Source of the DNA: an uncultured Akkermansia sp.
GTDB taxonomy: Bacteria > Verrucomicrobiota > Verrucomicrobiia > Verrucomicrobiales > Akkermansiaceae
Length of the DNA stretch: 14,636 nt
Assembly (NCBI GenBank): GCA_904501915.1
Contig: CAJGCV010000053.1
Span: 1-14,636, forward strand
Direction of reading: 5' to 3'
Position 1 is the first letter of the stretch, and every line of letters starts with the position of its first letter. Below the pieces are notes generated by a model, which saw nothing but the letters and a program-made list of their open reading frames with translations, ran no database searches and had not been told where the DNA came from. Of this stretch, positions 1 through 6,685 are shown in pieces. The position numbers were made by a program, and so were the translations under genes.

Positions 1-48
1 CAGCAGGTAGATAAGGCGCATTCTCCACCGAAATGTGCTCAAATCTGA
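1..48. other. Possible edge of a neighbouring gene
   Basis: Two weak readings exist at the left edge. On the plus strand the first frame stays open from the edge to a TGA at 46-48, which would leave a 15-residue tail of an upstream gene. On the minus strand an ATG at 19-21 opens a frame reading MRLIYLL up to the edge, which resembles the start of a signal peptide or membrane protein divergent from the GH2 gene. A GGAG lies almost directly in front of that ATG, too close for a normal ribosome binding site. The stretch is too short to decide between them. Confidence 0.2.
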
Positions 49-167
49 GTACAGGGGGGCTTCGAAAAAGCCTCTATTCGGAAAGCCTAGGATTTATCGG
101 CACTTGCGTCTCTCAGAAAAAATCTTTGGGACACATGTGAAATTAAGCTGTATGATGCGCATTTTGC

Positions 168-196
168 TTGCTATCGTCTGGGTGGTTCGCTAAAAT
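168..196 (+). promoter_or_regulatory. Candidate sigma70-type promoter for the GH2 gene
   Basis: TTGCTA at 168-173 and TAAAAT at 191-196 are separated by 17 bp, matching the bacterial housekeeping promoter at 4/6 and 5/6 positions. Transcription would begin near 203, giving a leader of about 35 nt before the ATG at 239. The rest of the 1-238 region is AT-rich and shows only a small hairpin (GGCTT/AAGCC, about 58-72) with no T-tract. Confidence 0.45.
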
Positions 197-238
197 AGAT
201 GAAATTTAAACATATTTTTACACGTATCCATATATACC

Positions 239-3202
239 ATGAAAGCAAAATATCTGCTGCCATTGCTGGCATTGAGTGTGTCTGCTGCCCAGGCTGGCGA
301 ACGTGAATCTTTTGATTTTGGTTGGAAGTTCAAGTACTGCGGCTCGGGTTCTCCGGCTGAGGCAGGCGTACCTGTCAGTGCTGATTCCTACCAGGGTACC
401 CACCCTGCTGCTCATGCGGTGGATGGTAATCTGATGACCCGCTGGTGTGCCAAGAACAGCGTGCCGGGGCATTATCTGACGATTTCGCCCGGCGTGAACA
501 AAGCCGCGAAAATGGCTGTGGTGTACTGGGAACAGCGCAACAATCTTCTGCTGAATGTGGAGATTAATTATGGCGATTCCGTGGAGAAGAAGAGCTACCG
601 CGTGGGGCATCAGGCTGCTACCTTTATCCATTTGAAAAATAAGCCGGTGATATCGATGCGGCTCATAGTGGAAGATTCTACCTCCACATGCTGGGCGAGC
701 ATTCGCGAGGTGATGTTCACCGGCGTTGATGGTGAGCCCTTGCAGCTGAAGCGTGGACTGCCGGCAGAATCTCACGCTGCTGTGGGCGCTGATGAAACTG
801 GCTACAAGAGCGTTCAGCTGCCGCATGACTGGGCTATTGAGAGCCCATTCCTGATGAACGAACCCAATGAGACCGGTAAGCTGCCCTGGAACGGCTGGGG
901 CTGGTATCGCAAGAACTTTGCCGTTCCGGCAGATTTCAGCCCGACAAAGGACCGCTATTATCTTGATTTCGATGGCGTGATGTCGAATCCCCAGGTATAC
1001 GTGAATGGCAAGCTTGCCGGCAAATGGGCATACGGCTATAATTCATTCCGTGTGGACATTACTCCCTATCTGGAGGCAGGAAAGGACAATCTGGTGGCGG
1101 TGATGGCGAGCAACCTGCCGCTTTCTACCCGCTGGTATCCCGGTGCCGGTATATACCGCCACGTGTGGTTGGAAAAGACCGGTCCGGTGCACCTGGACCA
1201 GTGGCCTACCTATATCACCACCCCGGAAATCACGAAGGATTATGCTTTGGTGAAGGTACAGACCACTGTGACCAACACCAGCCACGAGGAGGCTGAGGTT
1301 ACCGTGCTTCAGAAGGTAAACGGCTCTCAGGCCATGCCCACCACTATTACTCTGGAACCCGGCACCAGCGGCACGGTTGAGCAGGAACTTCGTCTGCCCA
1401 GCCCGCTGCTTTGGAGCTGTGAATCTCCGAACATGTATACCCTGCAAACCACGGTTCTACATGGCGACAAGGTGGCAGACACCAAGGAAAGCAAATTCGG
1501 CGTGCGCAGCATAGAGTGGAAGAAGGACGGTTTCTATCTGAATGGTGAAAAGGTGCGTCTTAAGGGCGTGTGTGAACACCATGACCTCGGTGCTCTCGGT
1601 GCGGCATTCCATGCCCGCGGCTATGAACGTAAGATTGAAATCCTGGAGGAGATGGGCTGCAACTCCATCCGTATGACCCACAATCCGCCTGCGCCCGAGG
1701 TGCTTGACCTCTGCGATAAGCACGGTATTCTCGTTATCGATGAGCTGTTCGATATCTGGAAGAACCAGAAGTATGACAAGGTGAATGGCTACCATCTGTA
1801 CTGGCCGGAATGGTGGCAGAAGGATGTGCACAATTTCATGAAGCGCGACCGCAACCACCCCAGCATCATTGCATGGAGCGGCGGCAATGAAATACCTGAA
1901 CAAGGTAACAGTGATATCAAGGCTCACCGCAGAAACCTGGAGCTTGCCACCGGGCTGCGCGATGAGATTCGCAAGTATGATACCACGAGACCTTATACCG
2001 TGGGCTGTAACGATCTCCGTGCCTGGCAGAATGGCTTCTCTGATACCATGGATGTGTACGGCTTCAACTACAAGCCGCATCTTTATGCACAATTCCGCAA
2101 AGTGCATACCAAGCAGCCTTACATTGCGTCTGAAACATGCAGTTGTGTTTCAACCCGCGATACCTACTTCTTCCCGATGAACTGGGATGTGCACAGCGGC
2201 GCCCGCTATTTCCAGGTGAGCAGCTATGCGCTTTCCTCCACTGGCTGGGGTTCCTGCCCGGATATCGAGATGCACGCCCACACCATGGCTCCCGACCTGG
2301 CCGGTGAGTATGTGTGGACCGGTTTCGACTATATCGGCGAGCCTACGCCCTACAACCAGGATGCCTCCAATATCGGCAATTTCATCGGCGCCAGTGAGGC
2401 TGAGAAGAAGGCCGCCATGGAGCAGCTGAAGGCTATGGGCAATAAGGCACCGAGCCGCAGCTCCTACTTCGGCCTGATTGACCTTGCCGGTTTCCCGAAG
2501 GATATATACTATCTCTACCAGAGCCAGTGGAATCCGGAGAAGAAGATGGCCCATATCCTGCCGCATTGGAACTGGGCTGGCCGCGAAGGGCAGAAGACTC
2601 CGGTGATGGTGTTCACCAGTGGCGATGAAGCAGAACTCTTTGTGAATGGCAAGAGCCAGGGCGTGCGCCGCCGTGGTGAGGGCCCCACCTTTACCCAGAA
2701 GGATAAGAGCCTGGTGGTGAGCAAGAATCAGTACCGCTTCACCTGGGAGGACGTGGTGTACGAGCCTGGTACCGTGGAAGTTGTCGTCAAGAAGGACGGT
2801 CAGCCCTGGGCCTCCGCCAAGCGCGTGACTACCGGTGAATCTGCCTCTGTAACCGCCAAGGTGGACCGCAGCACTATTCTGGGCGATGCCCGGGATATTG
2901 CCCACGTGGAGCTGGCCCTTACTGATGCCAGCGGCAATGTGGTGCCTACAGACTGCCGCAAGGTAAGCTTCAGCATTGAAGGCCCCGCTGTGCTGGCCGG
3001 TTTCTGCAATGGCAACCCCATTGACCACACCAGCCTGCAGGACCCGGACCAGAAGTTCTTCAACGGCCGTATCCTGGCTGTGGTGCGTGGCAAGCGCGGT
3101 GAAAGCGGCACGGCCACCGTCACCGTGAAGGCCGAAGGCCTCCCGGAAATCAAGGTGCCGGTGGAAATTATGGCACCGACTCCCGAGCAGCTCGAGAAGT
3201 AA
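239..3202 (+). CDS. Secreted GH2 beta-galactosidase-type glycoside hydrolase with inserted F5/8C-like domain
   Basis: This 987-residue retaining glycoside hydrolase of family 2 probably removes terminal beta-galactose (or a related sugar) from glycans outside the cytoplasm. Residues 1-19 form a signal peptide with an AQA|G cleavage site. The GH2 fold starts at about 24-33 (FDFGWKF) and is interrupted by a discoidin/F5/8C-like segment at about 45-163 (AVDGNLMTRW at 60-69). It resumes with LPHDWAIESPF (194-204), the jelly-roll and Ig-like domains, and a TIM barrel from about 425. The predicted acid/base is E551 in GGNE, and the predicted nucleophile is E632 in ASETCS. A DUF4982-like region (about 788-862) and a GH2 C-terminal domain (about 870-975) follow. 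No Shine-Dalgarno precedes the ATG, but the signal peptide supports this start. Exact substrate cannot be read from sequence: beta-galactosidase is most likely, beta-glucuronidase or mannosidase less so. The gene has its own promoter and a strong terminator. Confidence 0.9.
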   Translation: MKAKYLLPLLALSVSAAQAGERESFDFGWKFKYCGSGSPAEAGVPVSADSYQGTHPAAHAVDGNLMTRWCAKNSVPGHYLTISPGVNKAAKMAVVYWEQRNNLLLNVEINYGDSVEKKSYRVGHQAATFIHLKNKPVISMRLIVEDSTSTCWASIREVMFTGVDGEPLQLKRGLPAESHAAVGADETGYKSVQLPHDWAIESPFLMNEPNETGKLPWNGWGWYRKNFAVPADFSPTKDRYYLDFDGVMSNPQVYVNGKLAGKWAYGYNSFRVDITPYLEAGKDNLVAVMASNLPLSTRWYPGAGIYRHVWLEKTGPVHLDQWPTYITTPEITKDYALVKVQTTVTNTSHEEAEVTVLQKVNGSQAMPTTITLEPGTSGTVEQELRLPSPLLWSCESPNMYTLQTTVLHGDKVADTKESKFGVRSIEWKKDGFYLNGEKVRLKGVCEHHDLGALGAAFHARGYERKIEILEEMGCNSIRMTHNPPAPEVLDLCDKHGILVIDELFDIWKNQKYDKVNGYHLYWPEWWQKDVHNFMKRDRNHPSIIAWSGGNEIPEQGNSDIKAHRRNLELATGLRDEIRKYDTTRPYTVGCNDLRAWQNGFSDTMDVYGFNYKPHLYAQFRKVHTKQPYIASETCSCVSTRDTYFFPMNWDVHSGARYFQVSSYALSSTGWGSCPDIEMHAHTMAPDLAGEYVWTGFDYIGEPTPYNQDASNIGNFIGASEAEKKAAMEQLKAMGNKAPSRSSYFGLIDLAGFPKDIYYLYQSQWNPEKKMAHILPHWNWAGREGQKTPVMVFTSGDEAELFVNGKSQGVRRRGEGPTFTQKDKSLVVSKNQYRFTWEDVVYEPGTVEVVVKKDGQPWASAKRVTTGESASVTAKVDRSTILGDARDIAHVELALTDASGNVVPTDCRKVSFSIEGPAVLAGFCNGNPIDHTSLQDPDQKFFNGRILAVVRGKRGESGTATVTVKAEGLPEIKVPVEIMAPTPEQLEK

Positions 3203-3211
3203 AACTCTTTT

Positions 3212-3245
3212 AAAGGCCGGTCAGCGTATGCTGGCCGGCTTTTTT
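3212..3245. terminator. Intrinsic terminator between convergent genes
   Basis: A 10-bp stem (GCCGGTCAGC at 3216-3225 with GCTGGCCGGC at 3230-3239, one G-T wobble) closes a GTAT loop and is followed by TTTTTT at 3240-3245. This is a textbook terminator for the GH2 gene, starting 13 nt after its stop. AAA at 3212-3214 can pair with the T-tract, so it may also act for the minus-strand transporter, whose TGA (3221-3223) lies inside the left arm of the stem. Confidence 0.9.
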
Positions 3246-4405
3246 GTGCAGCGCAGCCCGAAATACAGACCGCAGAGGGCGAGCAGGGTATAGAGGGAGG
3301 CAAGGCATAAATCCGGCATGGGGAGGCGCAGGCTCATGCCCGCGGCCCAGGCCAGCAGGCCTCCGCCGATGAAGCCGACTCCCTGCGCCAGCCCGGAGAG
3401 TGCAATGGTGCCTGCTTCATCCGGCTCGGTGGTGGCAATGAGGGTCATGCCGATGGCAAAGATGCTGCCCATACCGAACCCGAGCAGCGGGGCAAAGAGC
3501 CCCCATAGAGAAAGCGGGGCTGTAAGCAAGCCCCAGCAGGCGACAACGGCTGCCAGCGTGGCAATCGTCATCAGTCTCCCCATACTGCCCAGCTTTCGGG
3601 TGAGCACTCCCGCGGCGAGGGCAAATGGAATCTGGCAGATGGTGGCGAGTGCCAGTACGAATCCGGCTTCATCTGCTGCAAGACCGCGCCGGCGCAGAAG
3701 CGCTGACAACCAGACTATGAGCAGCCATGCGCTGGCCACACGGAAGAGGTAGTACAGAGTAACCATGATGGCGGAGTGCTTGCGCAGCAGGGGCAGAATG
3801 GGGGCGTTCAGTGTTTGCTGCTGCGTGTGGATGTTCCTGCTGCGCAGCACCAGTTCGCTCCATAAGGCACATGCTACCAGCAGAGGAAGCCCCCAGAAGA
3901 GTAGTCCGGGCTGCCAGCCGCCCAGCCAGTGAGCTACCGGGTTGGCTGCGCCAGAGCCTATGGCTGTACCCAGGCTTACACAGGCAGTGTAGGCGCTCAT
4001 GAGCGCGGGCAGGTGCGATTTTTCTACCTGCTTGACCACCCCCAGGATGATGGAGCCCGCTATACCCAGCCCCATACCGATGATGATGGTGCCGCCGAAG
4101 AGCCCGGGAATGCCGCCGTAGCTGCGCCAGACGACACCTCCCACCGCTGCCAGCATGGCGTAGATGATGAGGAAGCCCGGTCTTATCCATGCCACCAGCC
4201 GTGCACCCAGCGGGGCTGCAATGCCCAGCGCCATGACGGGCAGCAGACCGAACAGCCCGCTGCTGCTGATGCCCAGCCCCAGATCGCGCATGAGCGAAAC
4301 CAGCAGCGGGTCCGCTGCCGAGAAGGCCATGCGCAGATTGATGCTGACCAGCAGAAATATGATGATGAAGTGCGCGCCCGCGCTTGCCTGTTGCCCTGTT
4401 TTCAC
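3221..4405 (-). CDS. MFS transporter, CynX/NimT family
   Basis: This 394-residue inner-membrane protein has about 12 hydrophobic segments and belongs to the major facilitator superfamily. SINLRMAFSAADPLL (21-35) matches the N-terminal signature of the cyanate/2-nitroimidazole (CynX/NimT/YeaN) group, and AGTIALSGLAQGVGF (331-345) matches its TM11 region. Length is normal for the family. The start is GTG at 4405, chosen because GAGG lies 6 nt upstream and no usable ATG precedes the first helix. Family members move small anions or nitroimidazole-like compounds, but the substrate here is unknown. It lies 107 bp downstream of the GH110 gene on the same strand, so co-transcription is possible, although this group is not known for sugar uptake. 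Its last codons are embedded in the convergent terminator. Confidence 0.85.
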   Translation of the reverse strand: MKTGQQASAGAHFIIIFLLVSINLRMAFSAADPLLVSLMRDLGLGISSSGLFGLLPVMALGIAAPLGARLVAWIRPGFLIIYAMLAAVGGVVWRSYGGIPGLFGGTIIIGMGLGIAGSIILGVVKQVEKSHLPALMSAYTACVSLGTAIGSGAANPVAHWLGGWQPGLLFWGLPLLVACALWSELVLRSRNIHTQQQTLNAPILPLLRKHSAIMVTLYYLFRVASAWLLIVWLSALLRRRGLAADEAGFVLALATICQIPFALAAGVLTRKLGSMGRLMTIATLAAVVACWGLLTAPLSLWGLFAPLLGFGMGSIFAIGMTLIATTEPDEAGTIALSGLAQGVGFIGGGLLAWAAGMSLRLPMPDLCLASLYTLLALCGLYFGLRCTKKPASIR

Positions 4406-4449
4406 GTCGGGCCTCAGTATACAGTGGATAAAGGCGGCAATAAATCTAT

Positions 4450-4469
4450 ATCTCTACCCGTTCAGAGAT
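4450..4469 (-). other. Short inverted repeat in the GH110-transporter gap
   Basis: ATCTCT (4450-4455) and AGAGAT (4464-4469) form a perfect 6-bp stem with an 8-nt loop in the 107-bp gap between the GH110 gene and the transporter. No T-tract follows on the minus strand, so it is unlikely to be a full terminator. It could be an mRNA processing or partial attenuation site, or chance. The remaining gap shows no recognised gene. Confidence 0.25.
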
Positions 4470-4512
4470 TGAGAAGCAGGTTAATCTGAAGAAAGGAGAG
4501 AGGGGCTGCCCA

Positions 4513-6540
4513 TCATAGCTTCTGCAACGTTGTGTTGTCGCAATATTGTAGCACATAGGGTTGTCCGTTATGCATGGGTGCATGCTTATCATCAAACTTA
4601 ACCTTGTTGTTGCGGAAGGTTAACCCTTCAGTGGAAATGGCATAAATAAGAGGTACCCGGTGAGTCAGGAAGGTGTTGCCTTCGATGCGTATATTGCGGT
4701 GGTAACGTTCAGCTTGCTCCTGGGGCTGTTTGACCATGGGGTAGATGGAGATGATTCCCTCTGTGAACTGGTAACGTTGAATCAGGTTGTGGTCGAACGT
4801 GTTGTTGAGAATCTGCACATCGAGACAGCGTCCGCTTTCGTACCAGCCCTGGGCATCTCCGGCCAGCAGGATTGCAGAGCCGCTTGAACCAATGAATCGG
4901 CATTTCTTTACCAGGACTGGTTGAGGTGTGGTGAACAGGGCTCCTCGTGCCCGGTTGTGGCGTACGGTGCAATTTACGAACTTAACAGAAGGATACCAGT
5001 CTGCATTCTCTACCGCGTCCCCTTCGCCAATGCCCGGAGGTAAGGGGGACTTCAGGGTCAGACGCAGGTGGCGTTCATCCATCCATTCAACATCTGCTGC
5101 TTCTACCAGTTGTGGATGATTTTCCAGTGTCTTTCCCTTGATGAACTGCAGACGCTCGCCTTTTGCAAAAACTTCGAACCCAACGGCCTGCTCGTGCATA
5201 TAACGCACGATGATTTCTGTAGGACTTATCTCTTTTTCAATTTGCAGACACGTGGAATGCACGTTAATGGCGTCATCCATCATCCCTTCATACAATGCCC
5301 CGTTCACAGATATGTTTCCGGCGCAGTTGGAGAAGTGCGTCGCATCGGCAGAGACTGTGTATAGCCGTCCCGGCGCACAGATGCAACCGCCCCCATTGAT
5401 TTGGATGTCACGGCAGCGCTGGGCAATGAGCGCCATGCCCTGGCTGTCCTGAAATACAACATTGTTCAGCCTTACGCCGTGTGCATGATACAGAACCATG
5501 GCGGGACAGGGGCGGCCGTAGTGCCTCAGCACCAGCACCTGGCCTTGTTTTAATCCGTGGGCGGAGGCATCCTGGTGAAAGCGCACGCGCTTTTCATCCA
5601 CTCGTTCGCACAGTCCCGACCAGCCGATATCCCCCGGCTTGCCTGTGGCTACCATGCGACCGTCTGCTTCGAATGCCAGCACTGCCTGTACATGGCGCGG
5701 AATACCATCACCCATCAGGTAGTACCTGCCGTCTTTGACCTGCCATTTGAATTTCGGAGCAAACTCAAGCGTGGTCTTTCCGTTCGCTATTTCCACAATT
5801 CTTCCCTCGTTATAATAGGGTGCATCGTGGCGAATGGTGATGTTATTGAGCTCCACCTTTTCACAATCCATGAGGAGGATTGGCTGCATGGCCCCATGGA
5901 ATACGAACGTGGAACCGTTACCATTGATTTTCAGGTTTTTCAGTGCCGCAATAGGAAGACCGACGGGGAGGGTATCCTGCTGGTCGTGGTTGGAGATGTA
6001 CAGGCTCATGCACAAGGCATTCTCCGGGTAGAAGTGATACTCCGCCTTCGGCAGTTCAATGGTTACAGCGCTACCACTTCTGCAGTGCCGCATAGCATAG
6101 CTGATCAAATTGAGAACCTCTGAGCCGGATTCACGCGCATGAGTAGGGGTGGCCTTGCCTCCTGCTCCTGCCTTACCCCGCAGGACGACCTTCTTTTTCT
6201 TCTTGTCTTCTGTCTTGGAGGATTTGCATGGCTCCCATTTAAGTGATTGCCAGTTAGTGTTTTCTGCTGTTTCGCTTACCAGATATACGTGCGTGCCATT
6301 GGGGTGCACTTCGAAGGATTCGTCCTCACCTCCGTTCCAGAGTTCCTTGCTTCCATCCAGTACCCGGAATGGAGCACCTGCGCCGCTGGGAGTTTGTCCC
6401 GTCAGTTTCATGTTCTCTGGAACCTCCAGCTGTATCATTCTGCGCCCGGAACGGAAAAAATCAGCCTCAGAAACGGTGGTGGCTGCATTTGCCCACACGG
6501 AGGCGGCCATGAACGTCAGTATCATAAGAAATCTTTTCAT
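4513..6540 (-). CDS. Secreted GH110 alpha-1,3-galactosidase
   Basis: This 675-residue exported enzyme belongs to glycoside hydrolase family 110, whose members remove terminal alpha-1,3-linked galactose, as in blood group B and linear B-type structures. Residues 1-19 form a signal peptide (ANA|A). Residues about 22-105 make an extra N-terminal domain, joined by a Lys/Gly-rich linker (about 107-140, with five lysines at 113-117) to the right-handed parallel beta-helix. Family hallmarks include SNHD (183-186), LNNITIRHD (231-239) and GMMDDAINVH (419-428). The adjacent aspartates D422 and D423 are the likely catalytic pair, since this DD motif is conserved in the family. Repeated N-rich turns (ILNNTFDHN, IEGNTFLTH) mark late helix coils. 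Typical members are nearer 600 residues, the excess being the N-terminal domain. A strong promoter lies directly upstream. Whether it prefers branched B antigen or also takes linear substrates cannot be told. Confidence 0.88.
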   Translation of the reverse strand: MKRFLMILTFMAASVWANAATTVSEADFFRSGRRMIQLEVPENMKLTGQTPSGAGAPFRVLDGSKELWNGGEDESFEVHPNGTHVYLVSETAENTNWQSLKWEPCKSSKTEDKKKKKVVLRGKAGAGGKATPTHARESGSEVLNLISYAMRHCRSGSAVTIELPKAEYHFYPENALCMSLYISNHDQQDTLPVGLPIAALKNLKINGNGSTFVFHGAMQPILLMDCEKVELNNITIRHDAPYYNEGRIVEIANGKTTLEFAPKFKWQVKDGRYYLMGDGIPRHVQAVLAFEADGRMVATGKPGDIGWSGLCERVDEKRVRFHQDASAHGLKQGQVLVLRHYGRPCPAMVLYHAHGVRLNNVVFQDSQGMALIAQRCRDIQINGGGCICAPGRLYTVSADATHFSNCAGNISVNGALYEGMMDDAINVHSTCLQIEKEISPTEIIVRYMHEQAVGFEVFAKGERLQFIKGKTLENHPQLVEAADVEWMDERHLRLTLKSPLPPGIGEGDAVENADWYPSVKFVNCTVRHNRARGALFTTPQPVLVKKCRFIGSSGSAILLAGDAQGWYESGRCLDVQILNNTFDHNLIQRYQFTEGIISIYPMVKQPQEQAERYHRNIRIEGNTFLTHRVPLIYAISTEGLTFRNNKVKFDDKHAPMHNGQPYVLQYCDNTTLQKL

Positions 6541-6564
6541 AAATTCCAGTACCTGCTTTCTGGT

Positions 6565-6593
6565 AGGATAATGATTTGATGTCCCCTTGTCAA
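6565..6593 (-). promoter_or_regulatory. Near-consensus promoter for the GH110 gene
   Basis: On the minus strand a perfect TTGACA (-35, plus-strand 6588-6593) is followed after exactly 17 bp by TATCCT (-10, plus-strand 6565-6570). Transcription should start near 6558, giving a leader of about 17 nt before the ATG at 6540. No good Shine-Dalgarno lies in that leader. This is the best promoter match in the window. Confidence 0.7.
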
Positions 6594-6624
6594 GGAACTT
6601 CGGCGACTACCTGCACTGTCTTGT

Positions 6625-6636
6625 ACACGCGCGTGT
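6625..6636. promoter_or_regulatory. Perfect 12-bp palindrome, candidate operator
   Basis: ACACGCGCGTGT is a perfect palindrome without spacer, placed 49 bp before the ilvD start and about 30 bp behind the GH110 -35 box. The position suits a repressor or activator site serving one or both divergent genes. No clear -35/-10 pair for ilvD was found. A TATTGT at 6671-6676 lies only 9 nt before the start codon and would give an almost leaderless transcript. Confidence 0.35.
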
Positions 6637-6685
6637 GAAAATAAGGCTGGTAATGTGATTGGAATTGTGGTATTGTCGCGGCGCT

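Noticed and set aside
56..75. Hairpin GGCTT/AAGCC as a terminator
   Set aside because: The stem is only 5 bp and no T-tract follows on either strand.
2150..3028. 292-codon minus-strand frame inside the GH2 gene
   Set aside because: It overlaps conserved GH2 coding sequence completely and shows no recognisable family.
3929..4489. 186-codon plus-strand frame opposite the transporter
   Set aside because: Its predicted protein is rich in His/Gln/Arg/Asp without hydrophobic order, while the minus strand gives a clean 12-helix transporter.
6659..6685. Upstream TTG start for ilvD
   Set aside because: The added MELWYCRGA is not seen in the family, and MLSDRTKAG at 6686 fits known N-termini.
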